This document shows, piece after piece, positions 1 through 7,502 of a stretch of DNA of 32,580 nt. The notes below the pieces were generated by a model. The model was not told the origin of the DNA. It saw only the letters and a program-made list of their open reading frames with translations, and ran no database searches. The position numbers and the translations under genes are program-made. Every line of letters begins with the position of its first letter. Position 1 is the stretch's first letter. The stretch is taken from positions 1-32,580 of the forward strand of contig JAISZL010000059.1 in assembly GCA_031269245.1 (NCBI GenBank). The letters run 5' to 3'. The DNA comes from Synergistaceae bacterium. GTDB taxonomy: Bacteria > Synergistota > Synergistia > Synergistales > Synergistaceae.

Positions 1-300
1 ACGTGGGGAGGAAAGAAATATATTATAGAAGAGAAGGCAGGGGAGCAGAAACTTTTCAGGAGGGGGGCGGCAATATCGGTACTCAAGCTAATGGATGGGA
101 AACTGGCGGCGCAATATGAGGATGAAATTTTTGATATAAAGGAAAAATCTGAAAGTAGCAATAAGAAGGAAGAGAAGGAAAGAAGTGATAAGAAAGAATT
201 TAAGAAAACTTATAAACCAGCCCCAGATCAGCCATGGCGGAAGTACAAAATACATCCGACAGTGTCAGGAAAATCTTCAGTCTCGGATGTTTTGAATTGA
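1..300 (+). CDS. Transposase, C-terminal part (5' end outside window)
   Basis: The frame is open from the first base of the window and ends with TGA at 298-300, so this is the last ~99 residues of a larger protein. The tail is very rich in Lys, Glu and Ser and ends with the motif PAPDQPWRKYK. From family memory, a PAPDxPWR motif close to the C-terminus is typical of integrase-type insertion-sequence transposases (ISNCY/IS481-like). The region is AT-rich and is followed by two copies of TGCACTTT about 25 bp apart, which may belong to the element's terminus. The family cannot be fixed without the upstream DDE domain. An internal ATG at 91 exists but is not the real start. Confidence 0.6.
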   Translation, partial: TWGGKKYIIEEKAGEQKLFRRGAAISVLKLMDGKLAAQYEDEIFDIKEKSESSNKKEEKERSDKKEFKKTYKPAPDQPWRKYKIHPTVSGKSSVSDVLN

Positions 301-341
301 GTTTTAATTTTGCACTTTGAAATAATAGGATGAAATGCACT

Positions 342-857
342 TTAATGGAGTAGAGGGAATGCGACATTTTCCCTGTCCCATTTCCCCCCTTTTACCATGA
401 CATTTTCCCTGTCCCTTGACACTAACATTTTCGGCATCTCGCCGACAACGCAATAGCAGGCGTTATATCCTCTTTCCTCAAGCTCCTTTGCAAGTTTTCT
501 CAGACTTTTATTTGTCCACAAAAACGTTGTCATCGGATTGCCTTTTGTGTGAGCCGATACCAATTCCTCAAGCGCTGACAATATCCCTAATTGTTTCTCC
601 CAAACCGGTTTGCGGCCTCCGCCGGGTTTGCGGCTTCTGCCTTCGCTCATAATCTTACCGGGACTGTCAAGCTCTTTCAATCCCCACGTTAGCGTTTGAC
701 ACGACATTCCTGATAGGCAGCTGATTAGGCTTATTCCGCCATATCCGATTGATTTTGCTTCCGCGGGTAAATACCTACGGCTCTGATATTCATTCAGCGT
801 TGGCAACACTGCCTCTATACGATTTCGTATCGCGATTACATCTACTTTTTTCTTCAT
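342..857 (-). pseudogene. ISAzo13-type transposase, N-terminal fragment
   Basis: 171 codons from an ATG at 857. The N-terminal two thirds match the ISAzo13-family pattern as I know it: RRYLPAEAKSIGYGGISLIS, then GMSCQTLTWGLKEL, then GGGRKPVWEKQLGILSALEEL and WTNKSLRKLAKELEERGY. Family members run to about 400 residues and carry the DDE catalytic domain after this point. Here the similarity ends after CYCVVGEM, and the rest is translated from a short repeated sequence (363-415), so the catalytic domain is missing. Upstream of the start, TTGACA then 17 bp then TAGACA could be the element's own promoter. The insertion appears to have cut the 3' end of the SDH-like gene at about 895. It is a dead relic; family assignment is by motif memory. 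Confidence 0.75.
363..415. repeat. Direct repeat pair, 17 bp
   Basis: The sequence GACATTTTCCCTGTCCC occurs at 363-379 and again, identically, at 399-415, a period of 36 bp. It sits exactly where the ISAzo13 transposase similarity stops. Repeated short sites of this kind are common at insertion-sequence ends, for example multiple transposase-binding sites. The element they belong to is not identified. Confidence 0.6.
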
Positions 858-898
858 TCAGCATGTCTAGTATTGTTTTAATTACTTGTCAAGTTTAT

Positions 899-1087
899 TT
901 ATAAACAATTCCTTAATACATTAGCAGAAAGACCAGGAATATACGGCGTGACTTGCACGGCGTAAATAATAGTATCATTTTTGGTGTAGTCGTGCAACTC
1001 AGACAGAAATTCGCGACGAATAATATCCTGCCCAGTCTGTTTATACTGTGCAATACGATTTATTATTTCATTTCTATTGGCCGTCAG
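899..1087 (-). pseudogene. SDH/ClpP-like serine protease, N-terminal stub (CTG start)
   Basis: 62 codons, too short for routine ORF calling. It begins at CTG (1087) six bases after a perfect AAGGAGG Shine-Dalgarno, with no ATG, GTG or TTG at that spacing. The peptide contains DIIRREFLSELHDYTKNDTI, which resembles the conserved N-terminus of the SDH/ClpP-class serine protease family (RRKYLKxLxxYTxRxTIIY); this is family memory and not checked. Intact members are about 250-300 residues and carry the catalytic Ser/Lys domain downstream, absent here because the gene runs into the ISAzo13 fragment. It overlaps the preceding ORF by 14 bp, so it was probably the fourth gene of the restriction-modification operon. 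The CTG may be a mutated ATG. Confidence 0.5.
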
Positions 1088-1313
1088 TTCCGTCCTCCTT
1101 AATACTTACAGCTACTGTCACGGGGAGCACGTTTCCAAAATAAGCGTAACACTCTTTAATATGGTTAAAAATCAAGGGGTTTGTTTTCTTGAAGTTTTCA
1201 AGGATTTCATTCTTTTCCGTCTCTAATAAAACAGTTTCGTTTGCCATAACAGTACTTCCATTACAATAATATGCTTCTTGTGCGTTTTCACTTGGCAATT
1301 GAATTTTCCTCAT
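1074..1313 (-). CDS. Small protein of unknown function in the RM operon
   Basis: 79 codons from ATG 1313 (an in-frame TTG at 1319 is the alternative). It overlaps the end of the methyltransferase gene by 26 bp and the beginning of the SDH-like stub by 14 bp, so it is read as part of one translationally coupled operon. The protein is soluble-looking and acidic, with a helical middle (ETEKNEILENFKKTNPLIFN) and a hydrophobic C-terminal strand (VLPVTVAVSI). I do not recognise a domain. Its base composition is AT-rich like the rest of the island. A control (C) protein is unlikely because no helix-turn-helix can be seen. Confidence 0.5.
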   Translation of the reverse strand: MRKIQLPSENAQEAYYCNGSTVMANETVLLETEKNEILENFKKTNPLIFNHIKECYAYFGNVLPVTVAVSIKEDGTDGQ

Positions 1314-2220
1314 AGTCAATTTCTAATTGCAGCATTTTCCGCGAATATTTATCTTTGACTCCTTTAAGGAATTTTCCCACAGCATCAGGATGATTTTTCA
1401 GGAACCATTCTATATGATTCTCAACGTATTCTTTTCTCACAACATTGTCGTTTAAGTCATTTGGTACCCGCTCCATTCTCTCATCAATACTGTCAAATCC
1501 GTGAAACGAGCGTTCCAATCTTTCTTTGATTAGAGAAATGTATTGTTCGTTAATTTCAATTCCTACACCCCGTCTATTTGTTTGTTGGCAAACTCGTAGA
1601 GACGTTCCAGAACCACAAAAGGGATCAAGAACTAAATCATTTTCATCAGAAGAAGCTAAAATCATTCGTTCAAATAGCGCTTCTGGTTTCTGTGTAGGAT
1701 GGTTTTGACGATTAGTTTGACAATAGTGGACGTGAGAAAACTCCCAAACATTACCAGGATTTGCGCCCCGCATATTATTTATGCTACGGTAATATTTCTG
1801 TGGTATCCTAATTGCGTCAAGGTTGAATTTGAATTTATTATTTTTAACAAACATCAAAATGTCATCGTGCCTTGGACTAAAACCTTTTTTTTTGCCAATA
1901 CCTTGTGTATAATTCCACGTAATCCAAGAATTGAATATAAATTCCAGATCTTTTTCTAATATTGCGTATATATACGAAATATAGCGCACTCCCATAAATA
2001 AGTATATTGTGCCAGTCGGCTTCAACACTCGTTTTGCTTCATTAAGCCATTTACGTGAAAAAGACAAATACTCATCATGTTTTAAGTTATCGTTGTTATT
2101 ACCGTAATCTTTAGAAAGATTATATGGCGGATCAGTCGCTATTAAATCAACCGTCTCGGATTTCATATTACCGAGAACATCAAGACAATCGCCTAAGATG
2201 ATTTCTATTCTTTTATCCAT
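1288..2220 (-). CDS. DNA adenine-N6 methyltransferase, beta class (HpaI-like)
   Basis: 310 residues. Catalytic motif IV DPPY is at 30-33, followed by N34. The SAM-binding motif DPFCGSGT is at 199-206, and HPTQKPEALFERMILAS lies just before it. Catalytic motif before SAM motif defines the beta class of N6-adenine methyltransferases. The central stretch with SPRHDDILMF and NNMRGANPGNVWEFSHVHYC is the target-recognition part, and from memory it resembles M.HpaI (GTTAAC). A tail of about 60 residues follows the usual core. The gene overlaps the end of the nuclease gene by 16 bp (2205-2220). It protects host DNA from that nuclease. Class is certain from motifs; HpaI specificity is inferred. Confidence 0.88.
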   Translation of the reverse strand: MDKRIEIILGDCLDVLGNMKSETVDLIATDPPYNLSKDYGNNNDNLKHDEYLSFSRKWLNEAKRVLKPTGTIYLFMGVRYISYIYAILEKDLEFIFNSWITWNYTQGIGKKKGFSPRHDDILMFVKNNKFKFNLDAIRIPQKYYRSINNMRGANPGNVWEFSHVHYCQTNRQNHPTQKPEALFERMILASSDENDLVLDPFCGSGTSLRVCQQTNRRGVGIEINEQYISLIKERLERSFHGFDSIDERMERVPNDLNDNVVRKEYVENHIEWFLKNHPDAVGKFLKGVKDKYSRKMLQLEIDYEENSIAK

Positions 2221-2969
2221 TTGTTTTTCACCGCTTCCCTATACCAATCATCAATTGTACGGCGTGATGAATTAAGATATTTTTTATCCAAAAGCTGGCA
2301 AAATTCCCAAGTTGTTCTGTATTCATATTCTACATAATGAATATCTTTGATCTGAATCTGTCCAGTACCTAATGCCGGATTATAATTTATATCCACTTCG
2401 GAGATATATTTCAAATCGTAGGCATTATACCTTACAATTTCCATAATACCATCTATAAGTTTGGTTTGTGGATTTTTCCCAGAATAAACTTTGTGTTTTA
2501 ACGAAAGGATAATAAACATAAAATCAGGATCTTCAATATATGCGGAACGAATTCTACTGAACGACGTAATATTGGGTCCTTTACCGGAACTCTCAATATC
2601 TTCGGCGGTTGCTTTTGCGTCAACATTTGCTGTTATCGTTGAATTGCTCTTTTTAAATTGGAGTAAAACATCTGCCATATCAAGGCGTGGTCTTGATTCC
2701 ACATTAACCAAGTGATAAACATTATCAACATTGTCTCTTATGTCATGAAAAATTTCAAAAGCCCACGCCTCAATAATTGGACCAGCAATTTTGTTTATAT
2801 TCTCCATTGGCAAACCTAATTTTAAATTAGTATTTAAAATTATTTTATTATTCCCTTTTGCGATTGCATCACGGATAATGGACTCTATAGCCTCTACTAC
2901 AAAATGAGAATCATCTTGATATGATTCGTTTTCCTTTGGTATTTTAAAACGAAAACCATTATATTCCAT
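2205..2969 (-). CDS. Type II restriction endonuclease, HpaI-like
   Basis: 254 residues from ATG 2969, chosen because a GAGGG Shine-Dalgarno lies six bases upstream; the in-frame ATG at 2975 abuts that site. The layout fits a PD-(D/E)xK nuclease: D100, then D117-A-K119 in NVDAKA. GLPMENINKIAGPIIEAWAF and NPALGTGQIQIKDIHYVEYE match my memory of R.HpaI, which is also about 254 residues, so the expected target is GTTAAC. This is unverified recall. It is the first gene of the operon, with the methyltransferase immediately downstream and overlapping. The gene is clearly more AT-rich than the chromosome beyond 3.7 kb, suggesting horizontal transfer. Confidence 0.8.
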   Translation of the reverse strand: MEYNGFRFKIPKENESYQDDSHFVVEAIESIIRDAIAKGNNKIILNTNLKLGLPMENINKIAGPIIEAWAFEIFHDIRDNVDNVYHLVNVESRPRLDMADVLLQFKKSNSTITANVDAKATAEDIESSGKGPNITSFSRIRSAYIEDPDFMFIILSLKHKVYSGKNPQTKLIDGIMEIVRYNAYDLKYISEVDINYNPALGTGQIQIKDIHYVEYEYRTTWEFCQLLDKKYLNSSRRTIDDWYREAVKNKWIKE

Positions 2970-3196
2970 AATCATCCCTCAACAATAAAACAGTCATACC
3001 CTAAAATTCGTTCGGGTTGGAGTAAGAAGCACTCTGAATTCCCCTCTGCATACTACCACGATATCAAACGTGAGACAATCAGTACCTGATGAAGTAATCT
3101 AACCGGCTCCATCCCCTGTTTCTCTCCAATCGTTCGACCTGACTCCGGGAATCAGCGATGTTTTGGATACGCCCACTGTCGCTTGTTATCTCTGAA

Positions 3197-3264
3197 GCAT
3201 CTCGCCGACAACGCAATAACAGGTGTTATATTCTCTTTCCGCAAGCTTCTTTGCAAGTTTTCTC
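3197..3264 (-). mobile_element. ISAzo13 transposase relic, 68 bp
   Basis: By eye, 63 of 68 bases match 434-501 without gaps, in the same orientation. Translated on the minus strand it reads KLAKKLAEREYNTCYCVVGEM, the same segment as in the larger ISAzo13 fragment, and then meets a stop. Both copies lose similarity at the same base (before GCATCTCGCC on the plus strand). With the larger fragment it brackets the restriction-modification island as a direct repeat. Confidence 0.8.
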
Positions 3265-3552
3265 TAACAGGAAAATTTCTTCCTGAACCTTAAGTTGTTG
3301 ACATTGGTTTCCTTTCTGTCGATGGTGACACTTGGCGGCAAATTATCCTCGGCTTCTTGCCTGTTCATGTCTTCAACGACTTTTTTGAAATGCGCGACTG
3401 GGTCAGGGTATTCTTTTTCCAAGGCATCCAGATATCCCGGCGATTTTATAGTTTTTGTCCTCGACTGGCCGGTTTGAGCGTCCCTGAACCCATGAGCGAT
3501 GGACAGATATTTTCCGCCCTTTGACAGATCCGACTTTTAAATGAACTACCAT
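3264..3552 (-). pseudogene. IS1634-type transposase, frameshifted N-terminal fragment
   Basis: Starting at ATG 3552 the frame reads MVVHLKVGSVKGR. It must then shift by one base in the T-run at 3510-3513 (AAAA on the coding strand) to continue KYLSIAHGFRDAQTGQSRTK, then SPGYLDALEKEYPDPVAHFK, then KVVEDMNRQEAEDN. That second segment matches the N-terminal pattern of IS1634/IS4-type transposases (KTIxSLGYLDELEKxYxDPIAHF) as I know it. It ends at TAG 3264-3266, about 95 codons in, with no catalytic domain. Truncated and frameshifted, so a relic. Confidence 0.65.
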
Positions 3553-3683
3553 CCCTCCCTTGGAATTGATAGGTAACAGAGATATTACAGTATACATCGC
3601 CAAATATCACAACTAATATTAATCATAAACCTGACAAAATTTTCCTCCCTGAGGTTTTGCGCCACATTAGCGCACTAATTTGA

Positions 3684-3713
3684 TTAACATGAAGTATTTT
3701 TTTGGTGTATAAT
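3684..3713 (+). promoter_or_regulatory. Sigma-70-type promoter for the kinase gene
   Basis: -35 TTAACA (3684-3689), 18-bp spacer, -10 TATAAT (3708-3713), about 60 bp before the kinase start. A small dyad TGCGC-n7-GCGCA (about 3657-3674) lies just upstream and could be an operator. Seen in sequence; function inferred. Confidence 0.6.
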
Positions 3714-3772
3714 TACGTAGTAAATTAAAATGTAAAATAACTATAGTCCCCGTAGTTAGGGTGATATTATTC

Positions 3773-6364
3773 GTGTCGATAAAAATGAAAGCGGCCTTCA
3801 TCATCATCTCCATCGTGACCTTGATCACCGTATCCAGCTCCGGGCTCGGCATGTATCTCAGCCGGACGAGCCTGGTGGCCGCCACTGCGGACGACATGAC
3901 GGTGATCAGCAAAATCGCGGTCAAGATGGTATCCTCCAGCATATACCTATTGAAGGCGGAGGCCGACACGATAGCCGCGGAGTGCCTCGTCGCCGCGGTG
4001 CGCGGCGCCGAGTCCCAGGGTTCGTCGTCCGGCGATCTGCACGGATTGCTTCGGGAGGAGACACTGAAGCGCGGATATCTTGCCTTGACGATCATGGATT
4101 CAAAGGGCGTCGTCACATCCTATGGCTCCCCCGCCCCGTCCGACGAGTTCGTCCGAAACCCCTACGCCCGGCGCGCGGCCATCGGGGAGCGGGTGGTCTC
4201 CTCGACGGAAACCGCCGAAGACGGCAGCCGCGTCATCCACGTCTGCGTCCCGATGGGGTCGCGCATCCTGGTCGCCACGCTTCCCGGCACGTATTTCAAC
4301 GGCGTCGTCTCCGAGTTCAGGATATGGAAATCGGGGAACATCTTCATCGTTGACCGCGGCGGATTCATGATCTCCAACTATAGAACACAGCTCGTCACAA
4401 ACCGGTTCAGTTTCATCGAAGAGGGCAAAAGGCCGGGCGCAAACACGGACGACAGGGCGCGGGGCGAGTTCTTCAGCTCGCTCGTCCGGGGTGCGCCGGG
4501 CGTTGGTGTCTACAACTACGAGGGCAGCAACCGCGTCTGCGCCTACTCGCCCGTCAGCGGGTCCGACGGGTGGACGCTCGGCGTCGTGGCCATTATAGAT
4601 GAGAGCCCCTACGCGCGGATTCGCTATTTCCTGCTGCTTTCGGGAGCTATATTTCTCGTGTTCGGGATCTTGGCCGCTTTTTTCTCGGCAAGCGCCATCG
4701 AGAGGCCTTTCCAGCAAATCGAGGAGCAGAACGCGTCCCTGGCCGCGCTCAAGGAGATAGCCGAGGAAGCCAGCCGGGCAAAGAGCGACTTCCTGGCCAA
4801 CATGTCCCACGAGATGCGCACACCGATGAACGCCGTCATCGGAATGACGAGCATTGCCAAAACCTCCAGCGACCTCGAAAAAAAGGATTACTGCCTGCAA
4901 AAGATAGAGGACGCCTCCACGCACCTTCTGGGCGTCATCAACGACATCCTGGATATGTCGAAGATAGAGGCGAATAAATTCGAACTCTCCTCCGAGCGCT
5001 TCAACTTCGAAAAGATGCTTCAGAAGGCGGCGGCCATACTCAACTTCCGCGTCGAGGAAAAACGCCTGCGCTTCACAGTGCAAATTGACCACAATATACC
5101 ACCGGAGCTGATCGGGGACGACCAGAGAATCACGCAAGTCGTCACGAATCTCCTGTCAAACGCCGTGAAGTTCACGCCTCAAGAGGGCAAGATCCGCATG
5201 GAGGCCAAATTCCTGGGGGAGGAAGACGGCCTGTGCACCGTTCGTGTCAGTGTGGCCGACACCGGAATAGGCATCAGCGCGGAGCAGCAGTCGAGGCTTT
5301 TCACGTCCTTCCAGCAGGTGGACGGCGGCACGTCGCGCAAATTCGGCGGCACCGGTCTGGGCCTCGCCATATCCAAACGCATCGTCGAGATGATGGGCGG
5401 CAGGATATGGATCGACTCGGAACAGGACGGGGGCTCCACGTTCAGCTTTACCGTAAAACTCGAAAGACCTCCGGCGGAACCCGTCCGTCCCTCGAACGAG
5501 AGAGCGCGGCCGGGAAACACGCGGCTGCTCGTCGTGGACGGCGACCGCGACATCCGGGCCTGCCTCGGCGAAATGACCCGGGAGCTGGGTTTTGCCTGCG
5601 ACACCGCGGAGAACGGCACACAAGCCCTCGCCATGATTGAGCGAAACGGCCCATACGATATTTGCTTTCTGGACTGGAAGAACTCCAGCATGGACGGCAT
5701 GGAGCTCGCGCGCCGCGTCAGAGCGGACCGAGCGAGGAGCCGCGTCGTCGCCATGATCCCCGCCGCGGAGTGGGCCGCCGTTGAAACGGAGGCGCTGGAG
5801 TCCGGGATCGCCAAATTCATCTCCAAGCCGATTTTCCCCTCCGTTATAGTGGACTGCGTCAACGAAAGCTTGTGCGCGCAAAATCTCCCCACGCCGGAGG
5901 AGGGACCTCAGACCGAAACGGATCGGTTCGAGGGGAAGCGGTTGCTCCTGGCCGAGGACGTGGAGATCAACCAGGAGATCGTTTTTTCGCTTTTGGAGCC
6001 GACGCGGATGGAAATAGACTGCGCGGGAAACGGAGCGGAGGCCGTTCGTTTATTCGCCGAATCTCCCGAAAGATATGATATGATTTTCATGGACGTGCAG
6101 ATGCCTGAAATGGATGGATATGAGGCTACAAACCACATCCGCTCCTTCGACAATCCGTGGGCGAAGGAGATCCCGATCGTCGCCATGACGGCGAACGTAT
6201 TCCGTGAGGATGTCGAAAGATGCCTCGCGGCGGGGATGAACGGGCACATAGGCAAGCCGCTCGACATCGAGGAACTGATGTCCGTGTTGCGCAGATACCT
6301 GGCTGACCGAGCCCCGCGCGTGAGAGCCCCAGAACCTCAGGGCTCAGTCCAGCGGGCGTCCTGA
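3773..6364 (+). CDS. Hybrid sensor histidine kinase (dCache-HisKA-HATPase-REC-REC)
   Basis: 863 residues from GTG 3773, which has AGGGTGA eight bases upstream; GTG 3761 and ATG 3785 are alternatives. Domain order: a transmembrane helix near the N-terminus, an extracytoplasmic double-Cache-like sensor (about 30-280), a second helix (RYFLLLSGAIFLVFGILAAF), then HisKA with the phospho-accepting His346 in MSHEMRTPMNAVIGM. HATPase_c follows with the N-box (RITQVVTNLLSNAVKF), ADTGIGIS and GGTGLGLAIS. The first receiver has Asp634 (FLDW) and ISKP but lacks the usual Thr/Ser switch residue (VVAMIPA). The second is canonical (Asp774 in FMDVQMPEMDG, AMTAN, GKP). There is no HPt domain, so a separate phosphotransfer protein is expected. 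A periplasmic binding protein is encoded 61 bp downstream, suggesting a shared sensory task. Confidence 0.93.
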   Translation: MSIKMKAAFIIISIVTLITVSSSGLGMYLSRTSLVAATADDMTVISKIAVKMVSSSIYLLKAEADTIAAECLVAAVRGAESQGSSSGDLHGLLREETLKRGYLALTIMDSKGVVTSYGSPAPSDEFVRNPYARRAAIGERVVSSTETAEDGSRVIHVCVPMGSRILVATLPGTYFNGVVSEFRIWKSGNIFIVDRGGFMISNYRTQLVTNRFSFIEEGKRPGANTDDRARGEFFSSLVRGAPGVGVYNYEGSNRVCAYSPVSGSDGWTLGVVAIIDESPYARIRYFLLLSGAIFLVFGILAAFFSASAIERPFQQIEEQNASLAALKEIAEEASRAKSDFLANMSHEMRTPMNAVIGMTSIAKTSSDLEKKDYCLQKIEDASTHLLGVINDILDMSKIEANKFELSSERFNFEKMLQKAAAILNFRVEEKRLRFTVQIDHNIPPELIGDDQRITQVVTNLLSNAVKFTPQEGKIRMEAKFLGEEDGLCTVRVSVADTGIGISAEQQSRLFTSFQQVDGGTSRKFGGTGLGLAISKRIVEMMGGRIWIDSEQDGGSTFSFTVKLERPPAEPVRPSNERARPGNTRLLVVDGDRDIRACLGEMTRELGFACDTAENGTQALAMIERNGPYDICFLDWKNSSMDGMELARRVRADRARSRVVAMIPAAEWAAVETEALESGIAKFISKPIFPSVIVDCVNESLCAQNLPTPEEGPQTETDRFEGKRLLLAEDVEINQEIVFSLLEPTRMEIDCAGNGAEAVRLFAESPERYDMIFMDVQMPEMDGYEATNHIRSFDNPWAKEIPIVAMTANVFREDVERCLAAGMNGHIGKPLDIEELMSVLRRYLADRAPRVRAPEPQGSVQRAS

Positions 6365-6425
6365 GAGCGCTGATTGTAAATGGCCGACACAACAGCAATG
6401 GAAATGGAACAGGAGGGATGAGTCT

Positions 6426-7502
6426 GTGCGAAAGAGCGTTTTTGTCATGATGGCACTTGCCGCTGTCATCGCCGGGGGAACCGCCGTTTTTTTCTCGTTC
6501 AGCGGAAGGACGCCAGGCGGTCAGACCTCAGTTCTGACCGCCGCACCGGAGACGAGCGGTAGGATCACGATCCACTTCATCCCCAAGAACGTGGGGAACC
6601 CCTACTTCGAGGCGTTGAGCACCGGTTTTTACGACGCGATCGCCGAGTTGGGCGAGGAGAATTTCAAATACGTCTACGCCGGCCCGGAGGCTGCTCAGGC
6701 CGACAATCAGATCGAATTTGTGAGAAACGCCATTCAGGACGAAGCCGACGCGATATTCATCGCCTCGAACTCCAACACCGCACTCAACCCCGTCTTTGAC
6801 GAAGCCCGCGCGGCTGGGATTCGCGTGTACATCATCAACCAGGACATACCCGGCAGCGAGGAGCACCGGGACGCGGCGATAATGCCTGTGAACTTCGACA
6901 AGATAGGCAGCACGCAGATAGACCTGCTGGGCAAGCAGATCGGTTACGAGGGAAGGTTTGCCATTTTGTCCGCCACAGTGGACGCCCCTGACCAAAACAC
7001 GTGGGTCGGCCTCATGAAAGACGAGCTGGAGAGCGACCCGAAATATGAGAAGATGGAGCTCCTGGAGGTCGTCTACGGTGACGACCAGGCGGAGAAGTCC
7101 GCCTTGGAGACAAGGGCGCTTCTGTCGAAATATCCCGATATAAAGGGCATCATCTGCCCGACGGCGGTGGGCCTCCCTGCGGCATGCCAGGTGGTCAGGG
7201 AGAGCGGCCTGGCCGGCAAGGTCAAGGTCACGGGGCTGGGACTCCCCTCCGAAATGGCGGAATTCGTCCTGGACGGGACATGCGAGGGCTTTCAGCTCTG
7301 GAATCCGCCGTATGAGGGATATATGGGCGTTTACATGGTGTGGGCCGAGAAGAAGGATGGTTTCGTCCCCAATCCCGGCGCTAAATTCACGGCCAGAAAG
7401 CTGGGCGAGTACACAATCCAGTCCGACGGGCAGATATTGACCCTCGAGGACCCCATGCTCTACGACAGGTCCAATATCGAAAAATACTCCGTGCTGTTTT
7501 GA
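6426..7502 (+). CDS. Periplasmic sugar/AI-2-type binding protein (RhaS/LsrB/LuxP class), orphan
   Basis: 358 residues from GTG 6426; AGGAGGG at 6411-6417 is eight bases upstream. An N-terminal hydrophobic segment (VFVMMALAAVIAGGTAVFF) gives export or anchoring; there is no lipobox cysteine. The fold is a type I periplasmic binding protein of the Peripla_BP_4 (RbsB) kind: ITIHFIPKNVGNPYFEALS, YAGPEAAQADNQIEFV, DAIFIASNSN. The pattern of NPYFEAL followed by a YxGP motif is closest, in my judgement, to rhamnose- and AI-2-binding proteins. No permease or ATPase gene lies beside it. Its only partner is the hybrid kinase upstream on the same strand, so it may present a bound sugar signal to that kinase as LuxP does to LuxQ. 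A transporter encoded elsewhere is the alternative. Confidence 0.85.
   Translation: MRKSVFVMMALAAVIAGGTAVFFSFSGRTPGGQTSVLTAAPETSGRITIHFIPKNVGNPYFEALSTGFYDAIAELGEENFKYVYAGPEAAQADNQIEFVRNAIQDEADAIFIASNSNTALNPVFDEARAAGIRVYIINQDIPGSEEHRDAAIMPVNFDKIGSTQIDLLGKQIGYEGRFAILSATVDAPDQNTWVGLMKDELESDPKYEKMELLEVVYGDDQAEKSALETRALLSKYPDIKGIICPTAVGLPAACQVVRESGLAGKVKVTGLGLPSEMAEFVLDGTCEGFQLWNPPYEGYMGVYMVWAEKKDGFVPNPGAKFTARKLGEYTIQSDGQILTLEDPMLYDRSNIEKYSVLF

Noticed and set aside
6380-6421. 13-codon ORF between the kinase and the binding protein
   Set aside because: Very short, weak start context, overlaps the Shine-Dalgarno of the next gene, no terminator or codon run.
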